Source: Rhizobium terrae
GTDB taxonomy: Bacteria > Pseudomonadota > Alphaproteobacteria > Rhizobiales > Rhizobiaceae
Assembly: GCF_003425685.1 (NCBI RefSeq)
Contig: NZ_QJKM01000012.1
Location: 124,001-188,000 of the forward strand
DNA length: 64,000 nt
Direction: 5' to 3'
Numbering within the stretch: the first letter of the stretch is position 1; the number at the start of each line of letters is the position of its first letter. The translations under genes and the position numbers were made by a program. Positions 8,024 to 17,194 of the stretch are shown in pieces. Below the pieces are notes generated by a model. The model searched no databases, was not told the DNA's origin, and saw only the letters and a program-made list of their open reading frames with translations.

Positions 8024-8055
8024 CCGCCGGCGGCCGATCACAGCCGGCGGCTTTT
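8024..8055 (+). terminator. Stem-loop between phnC and phnD
   Basis: CCGCCGGC (8024-8031) and GCCGGCGG (8043-8050) form a perfect 8-bp stem with an 11-base loop, followed by CTTTT. It may act as a partial terminator or a processing and stability element ahead of phnD. Confidence 0.5.
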
Positions 8056-8075
8056 ATCAAAACAGGAGAGCTGAA

Positions 8076-8990
8076 ATGAAAAACGTCCTCATGCTTGCGG
8101 CCGTAACGGCCTCGCTTTTCCTTTCAAACCAGGCTTTTGCCGAGGGCTGGAAAGACAAGTACAAGACCATCCGCGTTGGCATTACCTCCGCCGAAAACGA
8201 GAAGGACCGCCTCGCACGGCGTGTCGGCTTCACCGCCTATCTGGAAAAGGAACTGGGCGTGAAGATCGAAATCTTCACCGCTGGCAACTATGACGGCGTC
8301 ATCCAGGCGCTCGCCGCCGATCAGATCGAATTCGCGTTCCTCGGCTCCTCGGCTTACGCCGCTGCCTATACCGAAACGAACGGTGGTGTCATGCCGCTGC
8401 TCGCCAGCCAGGAACAGGACGGCTCTACCGGTTATTATTCCGTCATCACGGTGCGTTGCGATTCCGGCTACAAGTCGGTCGACGACCTGAAGGGCAAGGT
8501 TCTGGCCTTTGCCGATCCGGACTCCACGTCCGGTTATGCCGTGCCCTATTTCAATCTGGTCAAGCAGGGTTACGATCCAAAGACCTTCTTCTCCGCCATT
8601 CCATTCTCCGGCTCGCATGAGACGGGCGTCATGGCCGTCCTCAATAAGCAGTTCGATGCAGCTGCAACCTATGTCAACAACGAAGTCAGCGGCATTCCGC
8701 AGCGCATGGAAGTCAAGGGCATGATCCCGAAGGGTGAGATCTGCCGCATCTGGAAATCGCCGGAAATCACCAACGGCCCGCTGACGATCCGCAAGAACCT
8801 TCCGGCCGACCTGATCAACGACGTCAAGACGGTCATCAAGGCGATGCCGGAAAAGGCGCCCGACGCCTTCAAAGAAATGAGCGGCGGCGCCAACTCGACC
8901 TCCAAAGGCTATGTCGAGGTCGACCACCAGCGTTACCAATGGATCATCGACATGCGCGAGTGGCTGAGCAAGCAGCGCCGTCAGGGCTGA
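8076..8990 (+). CDS. phnD: PhnD, phosphonate-binding periplasmic protein
   Basis: A 304-residue binding protein from the ATG at 8076, which follows CAGGAGAGCTGAA. It starts with a Sec signal peptide (KNVLMLAAVTASLFLSNQAFA, cut after AFA). Family blocks include the early IRVGIT, the GSSAYAAAY loop, ADPDSTSGYAVPYFNL (the TSG phosphonate-contact loop) and NNEVSG. Mature PhnD delivers 2-aminoethylphosphonate-like ligands to the permeases; phosphite-type substrates cannot be excluded from sequence alone. Confidence 0.88.
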   Translation: MKNVLMLAAVTASLFLSNQAFAEGWKDKYKTIRVGITSAENEKDRLARRVGFTAYLEKELGVKIEIFTAGNYDGVIQALAADQIEFAFLGSSAYAAAYTETNGGVMPLLASQEQDGSTGYYSVITVRCDSGYKSVDDLKGKVLAFADPDSTSGYAVPYFNLVKQGYDPKTFFSAIPFSGSHETGVMAVLNKQFDAAATYVNNEVSGIPQRMEVKGMIPKGEICRIWKSPEITNGPLTIRKNLPADLINDVKTVIKAMPEKAPDAFKEMSGGANSTSKGYVEVDHQRYQWIIDMREWLSKQRRQG

Positions 8991-9012
8991 TTGCCTCCCG
9001 CCTTAACGACAC

Positions 9013-9037
9013 GGAGCGCGGCAGACCGCGGCGCTCC
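9013..9037 (+). other. Stem-loop after phnD
   Basis: GGAGCGC (9013-9019) pairs with GCGCTCC (9031-9037), and a second short CGG/CCG pairing sits inside the loop. There is no T-run. It is probably a 3'-end stabiliser for the phnD message. Confidence 0.5.
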
Positions 9038-9059
9038 AGTTGCCAAATCAGGGTCCGCC

Positions 9060-9980
9060 ATGGTTTCTCTCTCGCCGTCAACGATGATCCAGCAGTTCGA
9101 GATCGACTATCGCCGGCGCCGCAACAAAGCGCTGCGGGTTCAGTTGATCTCCTTGGTGCTGTTTGCCGCCGCCGTCTTCATTTCGGCCTGGATCAACGGC
9201 TTTTTCGATACGACGGAAGTGAACCTGCCTTCCGGCGAGCGGATCACCACCTGGAAACTCTGGGCCTCGCTGCCGCGGCTGGGCGACTACATCTACAAAA
9301 CCTTTCCCGTGCTCCGTCTCAATAACCTCGGCGCCGATCTAGCGGAATGGTTCTGGCGCTGGCGGGTCTGGCTCCAACTGCTCGGCGAAACGATCCTGAT
9401 CGCCTATCTTGCGACATTCCTCGCCGTGATCGGCGCCTTCGCCTTGAGCTTTCCGGCCGCCCGCAATCTCAGCCCCAACGCTGTTCTGCTGGTCGTCAGC
9501 CGGCGTTATCTGGAAATTATCCGCACGGTTCCCGACATCGTCTGGGCGCTGATCTTCGTCTTCTGCTTCGGCGTCGGGCCGCTTGCCGGGGTGCTGGCAA
9601 TCGCCATGCACGCCACCGGTTCGCTCGGCAAGCTCTATTCCGAAGTCAACGAGAACATCGACATGCGGCCGCTCGAAAGCGTCAAGGCGGCCGGAGGTTC
9701 CTGGTTCCAGCAGATGCGCTATGGCGTCGTGCCGCAGGTCATTCCGAACGTGATCAGCTACACGCTGTTGCGCTTCGAGATCAACGTCCGCTCGTCGTCA
9801 ATCATCGGTTATGTCGGCGCCGGCGGGCTCGGCCAGGAAATCCGCACCGCCATGTCGCTGCAGGAATACAGGGATCTGTCGGCGCTATTCGTGATCATCC
9901 TCGTAACCGTGATCATCATCGATTTTCTGAGCGAGAAACTTCGCCACCGTATTATCGGCTTCGAAAGTCTGAGGGCCTAA
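9060..9980 (+). CDS. phnE: PhnE1, phosphonate ABC importer permease
   Basis: A 306-residue inner-membrane permease from the ATG at 9060; an upstream TTG reading frame lacks a good site. One helix near residues 25-45 is followed by a large outside loop, then the five- to six-helix binding-protein-dependent transport domain (WLQLLGETILIAYLATFLAV onward). The cytoplasmic coupling loop carries the EAA-type pattern ESVKAAGGSWFQQMRYGVVPQ. The final part has IIGYVGAGGLGQEI, typical of PhnE. It is adjacent to a second PhnE, and the two presumably form a heterodimer, as in many rhizobia. Confidence 0.87.
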   Translation: MVSLSPSTMIQQFEIDYRRRRNKALRVQLISLVLFAAAVFISAWINGFFDTTEVNLPSGERITTWKLWASLPRLGDYIYKTFPVLRLNNLGADLAEWFWRWRVWLQLLGETILIAYLATFLAVIGAFALSFPAARNLSPNAVLLVVSRRYLEIIRTVPDIVWALIFVFCFGVGPLAGVLAIAMHATGSLGKLYSEVNENIDMRPLESVKAAGGSWFQQMRYGVVPQVIPNVISYTLLRFEINVRSSSIIGYVGAGGLGQEIRTAMSLQEYRDLSALFVIILVTVIIIDFLSEKLRHRIIGFESLRA

Positions 9981-9981
9981 A

Positions 9982-10827
9982 ATGGATGCCTCCCCTTATG
10001 CAGATCTTCGGCAGCGCGTTCCGGGCGCCTTTTCGGCGCCGATCCACGTGCGGCTGGTTCGCTGGACCACCGTCCTCGCATTGTTGGCACCGGTAGTCGC
10101 GGGCCTCTATCTGTTCGGCTTCTCGCCGATGCGGCTGATCCAGGGCGCGACGCGGCTGGGCACCATCGTTTCCTTCATGTTTCCGCCCTACATCTGGACA
10201 ACCTGGGCAGAATGGCGAGATATCCTTGAAGCGATGGGCGAGACGGTCGCCATGGCTTTCCTCGGAACCTTGCTCGGTGCCCTCGTCGCTTTCCCGCTGG
10301 CCTTTCTCGGCGCCAAGAACATCATGCCGTTCGGCTGGCTTCGGCTTTCGGCACGCCGCGGCTTCGATGCGCTACGCGCCGTCGAACAGATCGTGCTGGC
10401 ACTCATCTTCATCCGCGCCTTCGGCCTCGGGCCACTTCCAGGCGTCTTCGCCATCGCGGTTTCGGAGATCGGCACATTCGCCAAGCTGTTTTCCGAGGCG
10501 ATCGAGAATACATCGCGCAAGCCGGCCGATGGCGTGCTGGCGTCCGGCGGAAGCCGCACTCAGACGATCCGCTTCGCGATCATGCCGCAGGCCATGCCCG
10601 TCATCCTGTCGATCGTGCTCTACAATTTCGAGTCCAATACGCGTTCGGGTACGATCCTCGGCATCGTCGGTGCGGGCGGCATCGGCTTTTTCCTGGCAGA
10701 CCGCATCGCCGCCTATCGCTGGCCGGAGGCCTGGACGATCATCTTCCTGATCGTCTTGGTCGTCTATTGCATCGATCTCTCGTCCGCATGGCTGCGCGGC
10801 AGGATCATCGGCAATTCGAGGTCTTAA
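9982..10827 (+). CDS. phnE: PhnE2, phosphonate ABC importer permease
   Basis: A 281-residue paralogue of the preceding permease, one base away. It has an N-terminal helix (VVAGLYLFGF region), the transport domain from AMGETVAMAFLGTLLGALVA, an EAA-type loop ADGVLASGGSRTQTIRFAIMPQ and GIVGAGGIGFFLADRIA near the end. It closes the importer operon and ends seven bases before the oppositely oriented DUF2264 gene. Confidence 0.87.
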   Translation: MDASPYADLRQRVPGAFSAPIHVRLVRWTTVLALLAPVVAGLYLFGFSPMRLIQGATRLGTIVSFMFPPYIWTTWAEWRDILEAMGETVAMAFLGTLLGALVAFPLAFLGAKNIMPFGWLRLSARRGFDALRAVEQIVLALIFIRAFGLGPLPGVFAIAVSEIGTFAKLFSEAIENTSRKPADGVLASGGSRTQTIRFAIMPQAMPVILSIVLYNFESNTRSGTILGIVGAGGIGFFLADRIAAYRWPEAWTIIFLIVLVVYCIDLSSAWLRGRIIGNSRS

Positions 10828-10833
10828 TGCCGG

Positions 10834-12699
10834 TCAGTTCGGGATGCCATGCATCAAGGTCACCGAAATACCGTTTGCCACAATCCGGGCCTTCAGCATC
10901 TCGACGTCCGGTGCTGCAGGCCGTTGCGTGAGAACATGGCGCGCAGCCAAGCCTTCCGCCTGGGCGAAGACGGCGATCGAAAGTACGGTCACTCCTAGTG
11001 GTATCTCTCCCGTCAATTGCGGCACGATGGTCTTTGCCGAAACCAGATTGGTGTTCGGAGCTGCGAAATGGCAGCGGCCCTGCCGCCTGACAGATGGGGA
11101 AAGATCGTAGACAGCCGAGATATCGTCATCCGTCACCGCAACCGCCGAGCCTTCGGCCTCCGTCATCACGCCATCGCCACGCGAGATGGCAAAGCCGCCC
11201 TCGATGGTAAAAAGCGGTCGCGGCGTTTCGATGCGGTGCAGACGAACATGATAGCCGCCATCCCAATAGAGGAAGGTATCGACGGACACGTCCGCGAACG
11301 GTTTCCAAAAACCGTAGAGCAGACCGCCGTCGGTCACCATCGCCTGTTCGTTATCCTCGCGCACGCGAAAATGCACGCCGTCGTCGCTGAAACCGATCAT
11401 ATTGTCGAGCACGGCATTCTTGAACCGCCATGGGTCGTTTTCGATGCTGAAGCCGTAGCGAGCGGAATAGGCAAATTTCGCATATTTTTCCGGCCCGAAG
11501 CGCACGAAAGTGTTGCTTGAACTCGTCTGCTGCCCGGAGGAAAGCGCGATTGCGTCGCCCAGCGGATTGGCGATCACGAAACCTGCATGGCGCTGGATCG
11601 CAGCTTCCGGACGCGGCGGGCAGGCCTCCTCCTCACTTGCCCAGAAGGGATGGTCTTCCGGCAGCATCAGTGGGAGGAAGGCTTTGAAAGCCCAGTAAGG
11701 CGATTGGGCAGAATTATATGGCTCCGACATGATGAGGTTGGGATAGCAGTAGCCCACCGGCAGGATGCCGTCGCGCGCCGCGAAGGGCTGCTTCGCCCAC
11801 CAGCGCAGGTTCCGGAGATAGAACCCCTTCTGCTGTCCCCAGGCAATCGTCTTGTCGCCGGCCAGCGCCGTCGCGCCGAAGAAGCCGGCGATTGCGAAAC
11901 GATAGGTCATCGAACGGCCGAAGCAGAGAGCCGCTCCGTCATCTGCGAACCATCGGCTCATGTCCCTGGCGATCAGGCTGGCCCGTTCGCGATAACCTTT
12001 GGTCCAGTCGCCGCCATCCAAGGCCGCCAGCACCAGACCGTAGAAATGCAGCGCGAATGGCACATAATGATCGGCGCGACGCGTATTGCCGTCGTGATAC
12101 CAGCCATCGCCAAGATAGAAAGCATCGAGGTCGCGGATATAGGTATCGTCCAGGCTGCGATCGTAATCGACCCCCACATGGCGAAGCCCCATTCCGACCA
12201 TCAGGCGGAAGAACTTCCAGTTATTGTCCGCGTGCTTGCGGCCATGTCCGGCGATCAGGTAGGTCGCGACATTGGCGCGCTGCTTGTCGCTGAGTGGCTC
12301 CCAGATCTTCTCCGGCACCAACCGCAGCGCAAAACCGATCGCCGCAAGCTCGACGAGCCGCTGGCTGACATCGAAGGTATCGCCCCAATATTCCGGGTGA
12401 TCCGGATCGCAGCCATTGGCGAGGCCGCGAGCGACCGGCCCCCAGTCGATCCAGTTGGCGCCACCGACCTCAGCCGGCGCCAGCCCCCAGAGAAGCCGCG
12501 AATAACCTTCGAAATCGGCCGACGCCTGGTCGAAATGCGCCGCAGCAGAATCGAGCCGGATGCGTGCGCCACCCTTCGAGCGATACGTTTCGACCGGCAG
12601 GACAAGGTCCTTCAGGGCCTGTTCGACATCGGTGCGGGTCTTCAGGGGATTGCGGGCCCAGGGGCGAAAAAGGCTGTCGTCAAAGATTTCGTCGCTCAT
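10834..12699 (-). CDS. DUF2264 family protein, putative cytoplasmic glycan-processing enzyme
   Basis: A 621-residue protein with no signal peptide. It has the long all-helical DUF2264 domain (about residues 10-360: SRLLWGLAPA, NNWKFFRLMVGMGLRHVG, YLGDGWYHDGN, DHYVPFALHFYGL) and a beta-rich C-terminal part. The layout resembles (alpha/alpha)-barrel lyases and hydrolases acting on acidic polysaccharides, but no member's activity is known to me, so the substrate is unassigned. It is the last gene of a sugar ABC importer operon, and a GH88 uronyl hydrolase diverges from the same operon; both support a role on imported uronic-acid oligosaccharides. The ribosome site CAGGAGGAAT precedes the start. 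Confidence 0.75.
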   Translation of the reverse strand: MSDEIFDDSLFRPWARNPLKTRTDVEQALKDLVLPVETYRSKGGARIRLDSAAAHFDQASADFEGYSRLLWGLAPAEVGGANWIDWGPVARGLANGCDPDHPEYWGDTFDVSQRLVELAAIGFALRLVPEKIWEPLSDKQRANVATYLIAGHGRKHADNNWKFFRLMVGMGLRHVGVDYDRSLDDTYIRDLDAFYLGDGWYHDGNTRRADHYVPFALHFYGLVLAALDGGDWTKGYRERASLIARDMSRWFADDGAALCFGRSMTYRFAIAGFFGATALAGDKTIAWGQQKGFYLRNLRWWAKQPFAARDGILPVGYCYPNLIMSEPYNSAQSPYWAFKAFLPLMLPEDHPFWASEEEACPPRPEAAIQRHAGFVIANPLGDAIALSSGQQTSSSNTFVRFGPEKYAKFAYSARYGFSIENDPWRFKNAVLDNMIGFSDDGVHFRVREDNEQAMVTDGGLLYGFWKPFADVSVDTFLYWDGGYHVRLHRIETPRPLFTIEGGFAISRGDGVMTEAEGSAVAVTDDDISAVYDLSPSVRRQGRCHFAAPNTNLVSAKTIVPQLTGEIPLGVTVLSIAVFAQAEGLAARHVLTQRPAAPDVEMLKARIVANGISVTLMHGIPN

Positions 12700-12725
12700 C
12701 GGCCAAGATTCCTCCTGAAAAAGAT

Positions 12726-12754
12726 GCGGCGCGGGAGCCGCGTTCCCGCGCCGC
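12726..12754 (-). other. Strong stem-loop between binding-protein gene and DUF2264 gene
   Basis: GCGGCGCGGGA (12726-12736) and TCCCGCGCCGC (12744-12754) form a perfect 11-bp stem with a 7-base loop. In the direction of transcription it is followed by ATCTTTTT. It could stabilise the upstream binding-protein message, end part of the transcripts, or both. Confidence 0.65.
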
Positions 12755-12769
12755 CGTTTGCAAGTCGGG

Positions 12770-14056
12770 TCAGCCCTTCAGTATCCGCTTGGCATCGGAA
12801 ACCAGCTGCTCGCCGGCCTCCTTCGGTGTGATCTGGCCAAAGGCCACCTTGTCGGCCAGCGGGCGGAACGAGCGCTCCTCGAATTCCGAAGCGCCGAGCG
12901 GCACCGGTGGCGGATATTTGCCGACCCGGCCTGCAATGGACTTGATATAGTCGACCGTCAGCTTGGAAACGTCGTCCAGCGACGGCTGCACCTGCGCCTG
13001 GATATCGATGTTGACCGGCACGCCACGCTCGACCTGCAATGTCTTGCCGGCTTCCGGTTCGTTGATGAAGTAGTCGATGAACTTGGCGGCCAGTTCCGGG
13101 TTCTTTGATGTGCTGGCGATCGCCCAGTGCAGGCCTGGACGATAGAACAGGCCAGACGGCGCCGAGGCGCTGAGGACCGGCAGCGAGGTGATCGCAAGCG
13201 GCGTCTTGCTGATTCCCTGGAAGGCGGTCAACTGATTGGAGAAGGCGATTGCCATCAACGCATTGCCGGTCGCCATCGCGTTGGAATCGACGAGAATCTT
13301 GTCCATCGCCTGGACTTCCGCGCTGCTGCAGCCGCCGGCCTTCGCAAGGTCATTCCAGTAGGCATACCAGGCGGTGGCATCGTCGGCCGTGAAGCCGGCG
13401 GCGCCGTCTGCCGTATAGAGCATCTTGCCACGCTGGGTGAGCCAGGACTGGAAGGTGAAAAGATATCGGCCGCAATTGCCGATCGCCCAGACGTTCTTCT
13501 TGCCGACCGACTTGGTGAGATCGACGCAGATCTTTGCGAAGTCCTCCCAGGTGGTCTTGTCCGATGGCGGCGTGATGCCGGCCTTCTTGAAAGCATCGGT
13601 GTCGTAGAACAGCGCAAACGCATTCAGCGACAATGGCATGCCGGCGACCTTGCCGTCCACCGTGCCGAGATCGAGTACACCCGGCGCCAGCTTGTTGGTG
13701 CGGATCGACTTGCCGAGATAGTCGTTCAGCGGCAGTGCGGTGCCACGGCGAGCGAAGTCGGCAAAGCGGCCGGGCTCGAGTTGAAAAATGTCCGGCGCAT
13801 TGCCGCCGGCGATCATCGTCGTCAGCTTCGTCCAATAGTCGCTGCCGCCGACTTCGCCGTTGATCTTGACGCCGGCATTGGCGGTCTCGAACAGCTTGGC
13901 GACGCCGAGCGTACGCTCCGCCCGGTTCGGCGTACCCCACCAGTAGAGGCGCATCGTCTTCTCTTGCGCCATTGCCTGGAACGCCGGCGTCATCGAAAAT
14001 GCAGCGCCTGCCCCAAGCAGCGCGCTGTTGGTCATGAATTTCCGTCTGTTGAGCAT
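12770..14056 (-). CDS. Sugar ABC importer, substrate-binding protein (family 1)
   Basis: A 428-residue extracellular solute-binding protein. The N-terminus has a twin-arginine-type signal (NRRKFMTNSALLGAGAAF, processing after AMAQ). The mature part opens with TMRLYWWGTPNRAE and has TMIAGGNAPDIFQLEPGRFADFA, the usual carbohydrate-binding family 1 pattern, and a late FIDYFINEPEAGK. It feeds the two permeases and ATPase encoded just upstream in the operon. The ligand is not readable, but operon partners point to acidic plant or microbial oligosaccharides. Confidence 0.85.
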   Translation of the reverse strand: MLNRRKFMTNSALLGAGAAFSMTPAFQAMAQEKTMRLYWWGTPNRAERTLGVAKLFETANAGVKINGEVGGSDYWTKLTTMIAGGNAPDIFQLEPGRFADFARRGTALPLNDYLGKSIRTNKLAPGVLDLGTVDGKVAGMPLSLNAFALFYDTDAFKKAGITPPSDKTTWEDFAKICVDLTKSVGKKNVWAIGNCGRYLFTFQSWLTQRGKMLYTADGAAGFTADDATAWYAYWNDLAKAGGCSSAEVQAMDKILVDSNAMATGNALMAIAFSNQLTAFQGISKTPLAITSLPVLSASAPSGLFYRPGLHWAIASTSKNPELAAKFIDYFINEPEAGKTLQVERGVPVNIDIQAQVQPSLDDVSKLTVDYIKSIAGRVGKYPPPVPLGASEFEERSFRPLADKVAFGQITPKEAGEQLVSDAKRILKG

Positions 14057-14089
14057 TGTCTCCTCCTCATCTGCTCATCATCGTCCGAT

Positions 14090-15172
14090 TCAACCGCCGA
14101 TCCGTCTCTCCTTGTCATCGAACAGATGACATCTGTCGGCGGAAATGCTGACTGCCATCCGGTCGCCGGCCGCGAGGCCGCGTTGGCCGTCGAGGGCAAT
14201 CGTCAGGGATTGTCTGTCGTCGAGATGACCATAGGCGATCGTCTGACCGCCCAGCCGCTCGACATGCACGATGGTAAGACTGCCGAGCGATACGCCGGCC
14301 GTCTCGTCGGCGACGATATGTTCGGGCCTCAGACCCAAGGTGAGTTCGCTCTCCTGTTCCACGCGCTCCGACAGCGGCACCGTCACCTGCTTGCCGGCAA
14401 GATTGAGCACGACCTTGCCCGGGTGCGATGCCGCGGCCTCCACCTTCAGAAAATTCATCTTAGGCGAGCCGATAAAGCCGGCGACGAACCGGTTGAGCGG
14501 CTTGTTGTAGATGTCGAGCGGCGTCCCCTGCTGCTCGATCACGCCGGCGCGCAGCACCACGATCCGGTCGGCAAGCGTCATCGCTTCCACCTGGTCGTGG
14601 GTAACGTAGATCATCGTCGCGCCGATATCGGCATGCAGCTTGGCGATCTCGACACGCGTCTGCACGCGAAGCTCGGCATCGAGATTGGACAGCGGTTCGT
14701 CGAAGAGAAAGATCTTTGGGTTGCGAACGATGGCGCGGCCGATCGCAACGCGCTGGCGCTGGCCGCCGGAAAGCTGCTTCGGCTTGCGGTCGAGAAGATG
14801 GGAAATCTGCAGGATGTCAGCCGCCTTGCGGACGCGGGTATCGATCTCCGGCTTCGGCATCTTGACCGTCTCCAGCCCGAACGACATGTTCTTGTAGACG
14901 TTCATGTGCGGGTAGAGCGCATAGGACTGGAAGACCATGGCGATGCCGCGCTTGGCGGCGGCCACCTCGTTCATGCGCATGCCGCCGACCGCCAGTTCGC
15001 CGCTCGAAATCGGCTCCAGTCCCGCGATCATCCGAAGCAGCGTCGATTTCCCGCAGCCCGAGGGACCGACGAAGACGACGAATTCGCCTGCCGTGATGTC
15101 GAGATCGACCCCGCGGATAACATCGACTGCCCCAAAACTCTTGGTCACCTGTTTCAACGCCAGTGATGTCAC
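14090..15172 (-). CDS. Sugar ABC importer ATPase (UgpC/MsmK type)
   Basis: A 360-residue ATPase with Walker A GPSGCGKST, signature LSGGQRQRVAIGRAI and Walker B IFLFDEPLSNLD in the first 230 residues. An OB-fold TOBE regulatory domain follows (LGLRPEHIV onward). This length and layout is the MalK/UgpC class, which serves family 1 carbohydrate importers. It lies between the permease and binding-protein genes of the same operon. Confidence 0.88.
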   Translation of the reverse strand: MTSLALKQVTKSFGAVDVIRGVDLDITAGEFVVFVGPSGCGKSTLLRMIAGLEPISSGELAVGGMRMNEVAAAKRGIAMVFQSYALYPHMNVYKNMSFGLETVKMPKPEIDTRVRKAADILQISHLLDRKPKQLSGGQRQRVAIGRAIVRNPKIFLFDEPLSNLDAELRVQTRVEIAKLHADIGATMIYVTHDQVEAMTLADRIVVLRAGVIEQQGTPLDIYNKPLNRFVAGFIGSPKMNFLKVEAAASHPGKVVLNLAGKQVTVPLSERVEQESELTLGLRPEHIVADETAGVSLGSLTIVHVERLGGQTIAYGHLDDRQSLTIALDGQRGLAAGDRMAVSISADRCHLFDDKERRIGG

Positions 15173-15202
15173 ATCCTAGGTCCTTTTGAACATCGTATGC
15201 TG

Positions 15203-16090
15203 TCAGCGCTTCATGCCGGTGGTCGCGATCCCTTCGATCAGAAGTCGCTGGAACAGGATGAAGAGAATGAAGACAGGCAGAACGGTGAGTGTCGACATCG
15301 CGAAAAGAGCCCCCCAATCGGACTGAGCCGTGGCGTCGACGAAGGTCCGCAAACCCAGCTGCGCGGTGTATTTCTGGATGTCGTTCAGATAGATGAGCGG
15401 TGCGAAAAAATCGTCCCAGGTCCAAATGAAGGAGAAGACCGCGGCCGTCGCCAGCACAGGCGTCGAAAGCGGCAGGATGACCTTCAGGAAGATCCGCAAA
15501 GGTCCGCAGCCGTCCATGACCGCCGCCTCGTCCAGCTCGCGCGGAATGCCGCGGAAGAACTGTACCATCAGGAAGATGAAGAAGGCGTCGATCGCCAGGA
15601 ATTTGGGCACCACCAGCGGCAGGATGGTGTTCACCCAGCCGAGCTTCAGGAACAGCACATATTGCGGGACCAGCACTGCATGCTGCGGCATCATCAACGT
15701 GCCGAGCATCAGCGCGAACCAGAAATTCCGCCCCTTGAAGCGCAGCCGCGTAAAGGCATAGGCCGCCATGGAACAGGACAGCAGGTTGCCGATCACGACC
15801 AGCACCGAGACGACGAGCGAATTGAAGAACATCTGCCCGAAGCCGACGCTCAGTCCGTTCCAGCCACGGCGATAGGTGTCGAAATTCGGCGCCGACGGTA
15901 TGAGCGAGGTCGAGGTGAAGATCTCGTCGTCCGGCTTGAACGAACTCGCGATCATCCACAAGAGCGGATAGAGCATCACGAAACTGATCGCGACCAGCAG
16001 GGCATAAAGGAAGGCACGCGCCAGCGGCGACCGATCGACGGTATCCCTTTCGCTGCGCGCCATCGCCGTGGTGAGAGCCGCGTCAGTCAT
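15203..16090 (-). CDS. Sugar ABC importer permease (MalG type)
   Basis: A 295-residue permease with six predicted helices, the first at about 28-50 (AFLYALLVAISFVMLYPLLW). The coupling motif is EAAVMDGCGPLRIFLKVILPLSTP, and the late block FIWTWDDFFAPLIYL is typical of the MalG branch. Its start overlaps the upstream permease gene by eight bases, so translation is coupled. Confidence 0.87.
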   Translation of the reverse strand: MTDAALTTAMARSERDTVDRSPLARAFLYALLVAISFVMLYPLLWMIASSFKPDDEIFTSTSLIPSAPNFDTYRRGWNGLSVGFGQMFFNSLVVSVLVVIGNLLSCSMAAYAFTRLRFKGRNFWFALMLGTLMMPQHAVLVPQYVLFLKLGWVNTILPLVVPKFLAIDAFFIFLMVQFFRGIPRELDEAAVMDGCGPLRIFLKVILPLSTPVLATAAVFSFIWTWDDFFAPLIYLNDIQKYTAQLGLRTFVDATAQSDWGALFAMSTLTVLPVFILFILFQRLLIEGIATTGMKR

Positions 16091-17018
16091 CGTAGTGGAC
16101 CCAATACCGCGCCGAAACGAAGGACATCGCGGTGAAGAAGGCGATGATCACCACCAGCACCCAGGCGAGCGCCGAGGCATAACCGAAGCGGAAGTTCGCG
16201 AACGCCTCCTGATAGAGGTAGAGCGTGTAGAACAGGGTGGAATCGATCGGACCGCCCGTCCCGTCGCTGATGATGAAAGCCGAGGTGAAAGCCTTGAACG
16301 CGTCGATGGTGATGATGACGGCGTTGAAAAAGATGACTGGGGTCAGAAGCGGCAAGGTGATCTTGAAGAACTGGCGCATTGGACCTGCGCCATCGAGGCT
16401 CGCCGCTTCATACATGTCCTTCGGGATCTGCCGGAGGCCGGCCAAAAAGATGATCATCGATGAGCCGAACTGCCACACCGCGAGCAGCACGAGCGTATAG
16501 ATCGAGGTCGAGGGGTTGGAGATCCAGCTCGGGCCTTCATAGCCGAACAGAGCGTTGAGCGCCTGGTTGATCAGTCCGTCACCGCTGAAAAGCTGGCGCC
16601 AGAGCACGGCGATCGCAACGCTGCCGCCAACCAGCGACGGAAGATAGAAGATCGCCCGGAACAGAGAAAGGCCAGCAAGGCCCTTGTTGAGGGCGACGGC
16701 GACGGCAAGCGCGAAAAGAAGTTTGAGAGGTACCGACAATAGGACGAAGGTGAAGGTGACGTTCATCGCCGTCCGGAAACGCTCGTCGTCCGTTGCGATC
16801 CGCACGTAATTTTCCACGCCGATCCAGTTCGCTCCGCCGAGGCCCGAAAAATCCGTGAGCGACAGATAGAAGGAGGCAACCGCCGGCCCGAGCGTCAACA
16901 CGAAGAAACCGATGAGCCACGGGGCAAGAAATCCGTAACCGGCCAGTTGATCGGCCGCACGTGACAAGGCCGGGCGTAAGGCTCGTGCATCAGGGCTCGT
17001 CATGGCCGTTGTCGACAT
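16083..17018 (-). CDS. Sugar ABC importer permease (MalF/UgpA type)
   Basis: A 311-residue permease and first gene of the operon. Its first helix is AWLIGFFVLTLGPAVASFYLSL, followed by an extracellular loop, then five helices. The coupling motif is EAASLDGAGPMRQFFKITLPLLTP, as in the MalF branch. It is transcribed away from the GH88 gene, across a 176-base intergenic region. Confidence 0.87.
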   Translation of the reverse strand: MSTTAMTSPDARALRPALSRAADQLAGYGFLAPWLIGFFVLTLGPAVASFYLSLTDFSGLGGANWIGVENYVRIATDDERFRTAMNVTFTFVLLSVPLKLLFALAVAVALNKGLAGLSLFRAIFYLPSLVGGSVAIAVLWRQLFSGDGLINQALNALFGYEGPSWISNPSTSIYTLVLLAVWQFGSSMIIFLAGLRQIPKDMYEAASLDGAGPMRQFFKITLPLLTPVIFFNAVIITIDAFKAFTSAFIISDGTGGPIDSTLFYTLYLYQEAFANFRFGYASALAWVLVVIIAFFTAMSFVSARYWVHYDD

Positions 17019-17130
17019 ATGCTCGCGCCTCCCGCAAAGCCTCCCGCCTCGAACCAGAGCGCAGCATGAACGTCGCGCGGGACTCCCACGGCTCCTCCGA
17101 TGGCCCGAAACTAGATCGCGAAAAAACTAG

Positions 17131-17157
17131 CGTCAACAGAAATTTTCGTAGTTGACG
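17131..17157. promoter_or_regulatory. Inverted repeat in the divergent promoter region of the GH88 gene and the ABC operon
   Basis: CGTCAAC (17131-17137) and GTTGACG (17151-17157) are perfect 7-base arms 13 bases apart, midway between the divergent starts at 17018 and 17195. The arms are set in AT-rich sequence. It is a candidate operator for the LacI regulator encoded at 18487. TTGACG could also be a -35 box for the rightward promoter. Confidence 0.4.
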
Positions 17158-17194
17158 AAATTATCTTCTCAATGCGAAAAAGACTTACCGTTCG

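Noticed and set aside
13127..15166. A 679-codon open plus-strand frame
   Set aside because: It is antisense to the sugar binding-protein and ATPase genes; no domain is recognisable.
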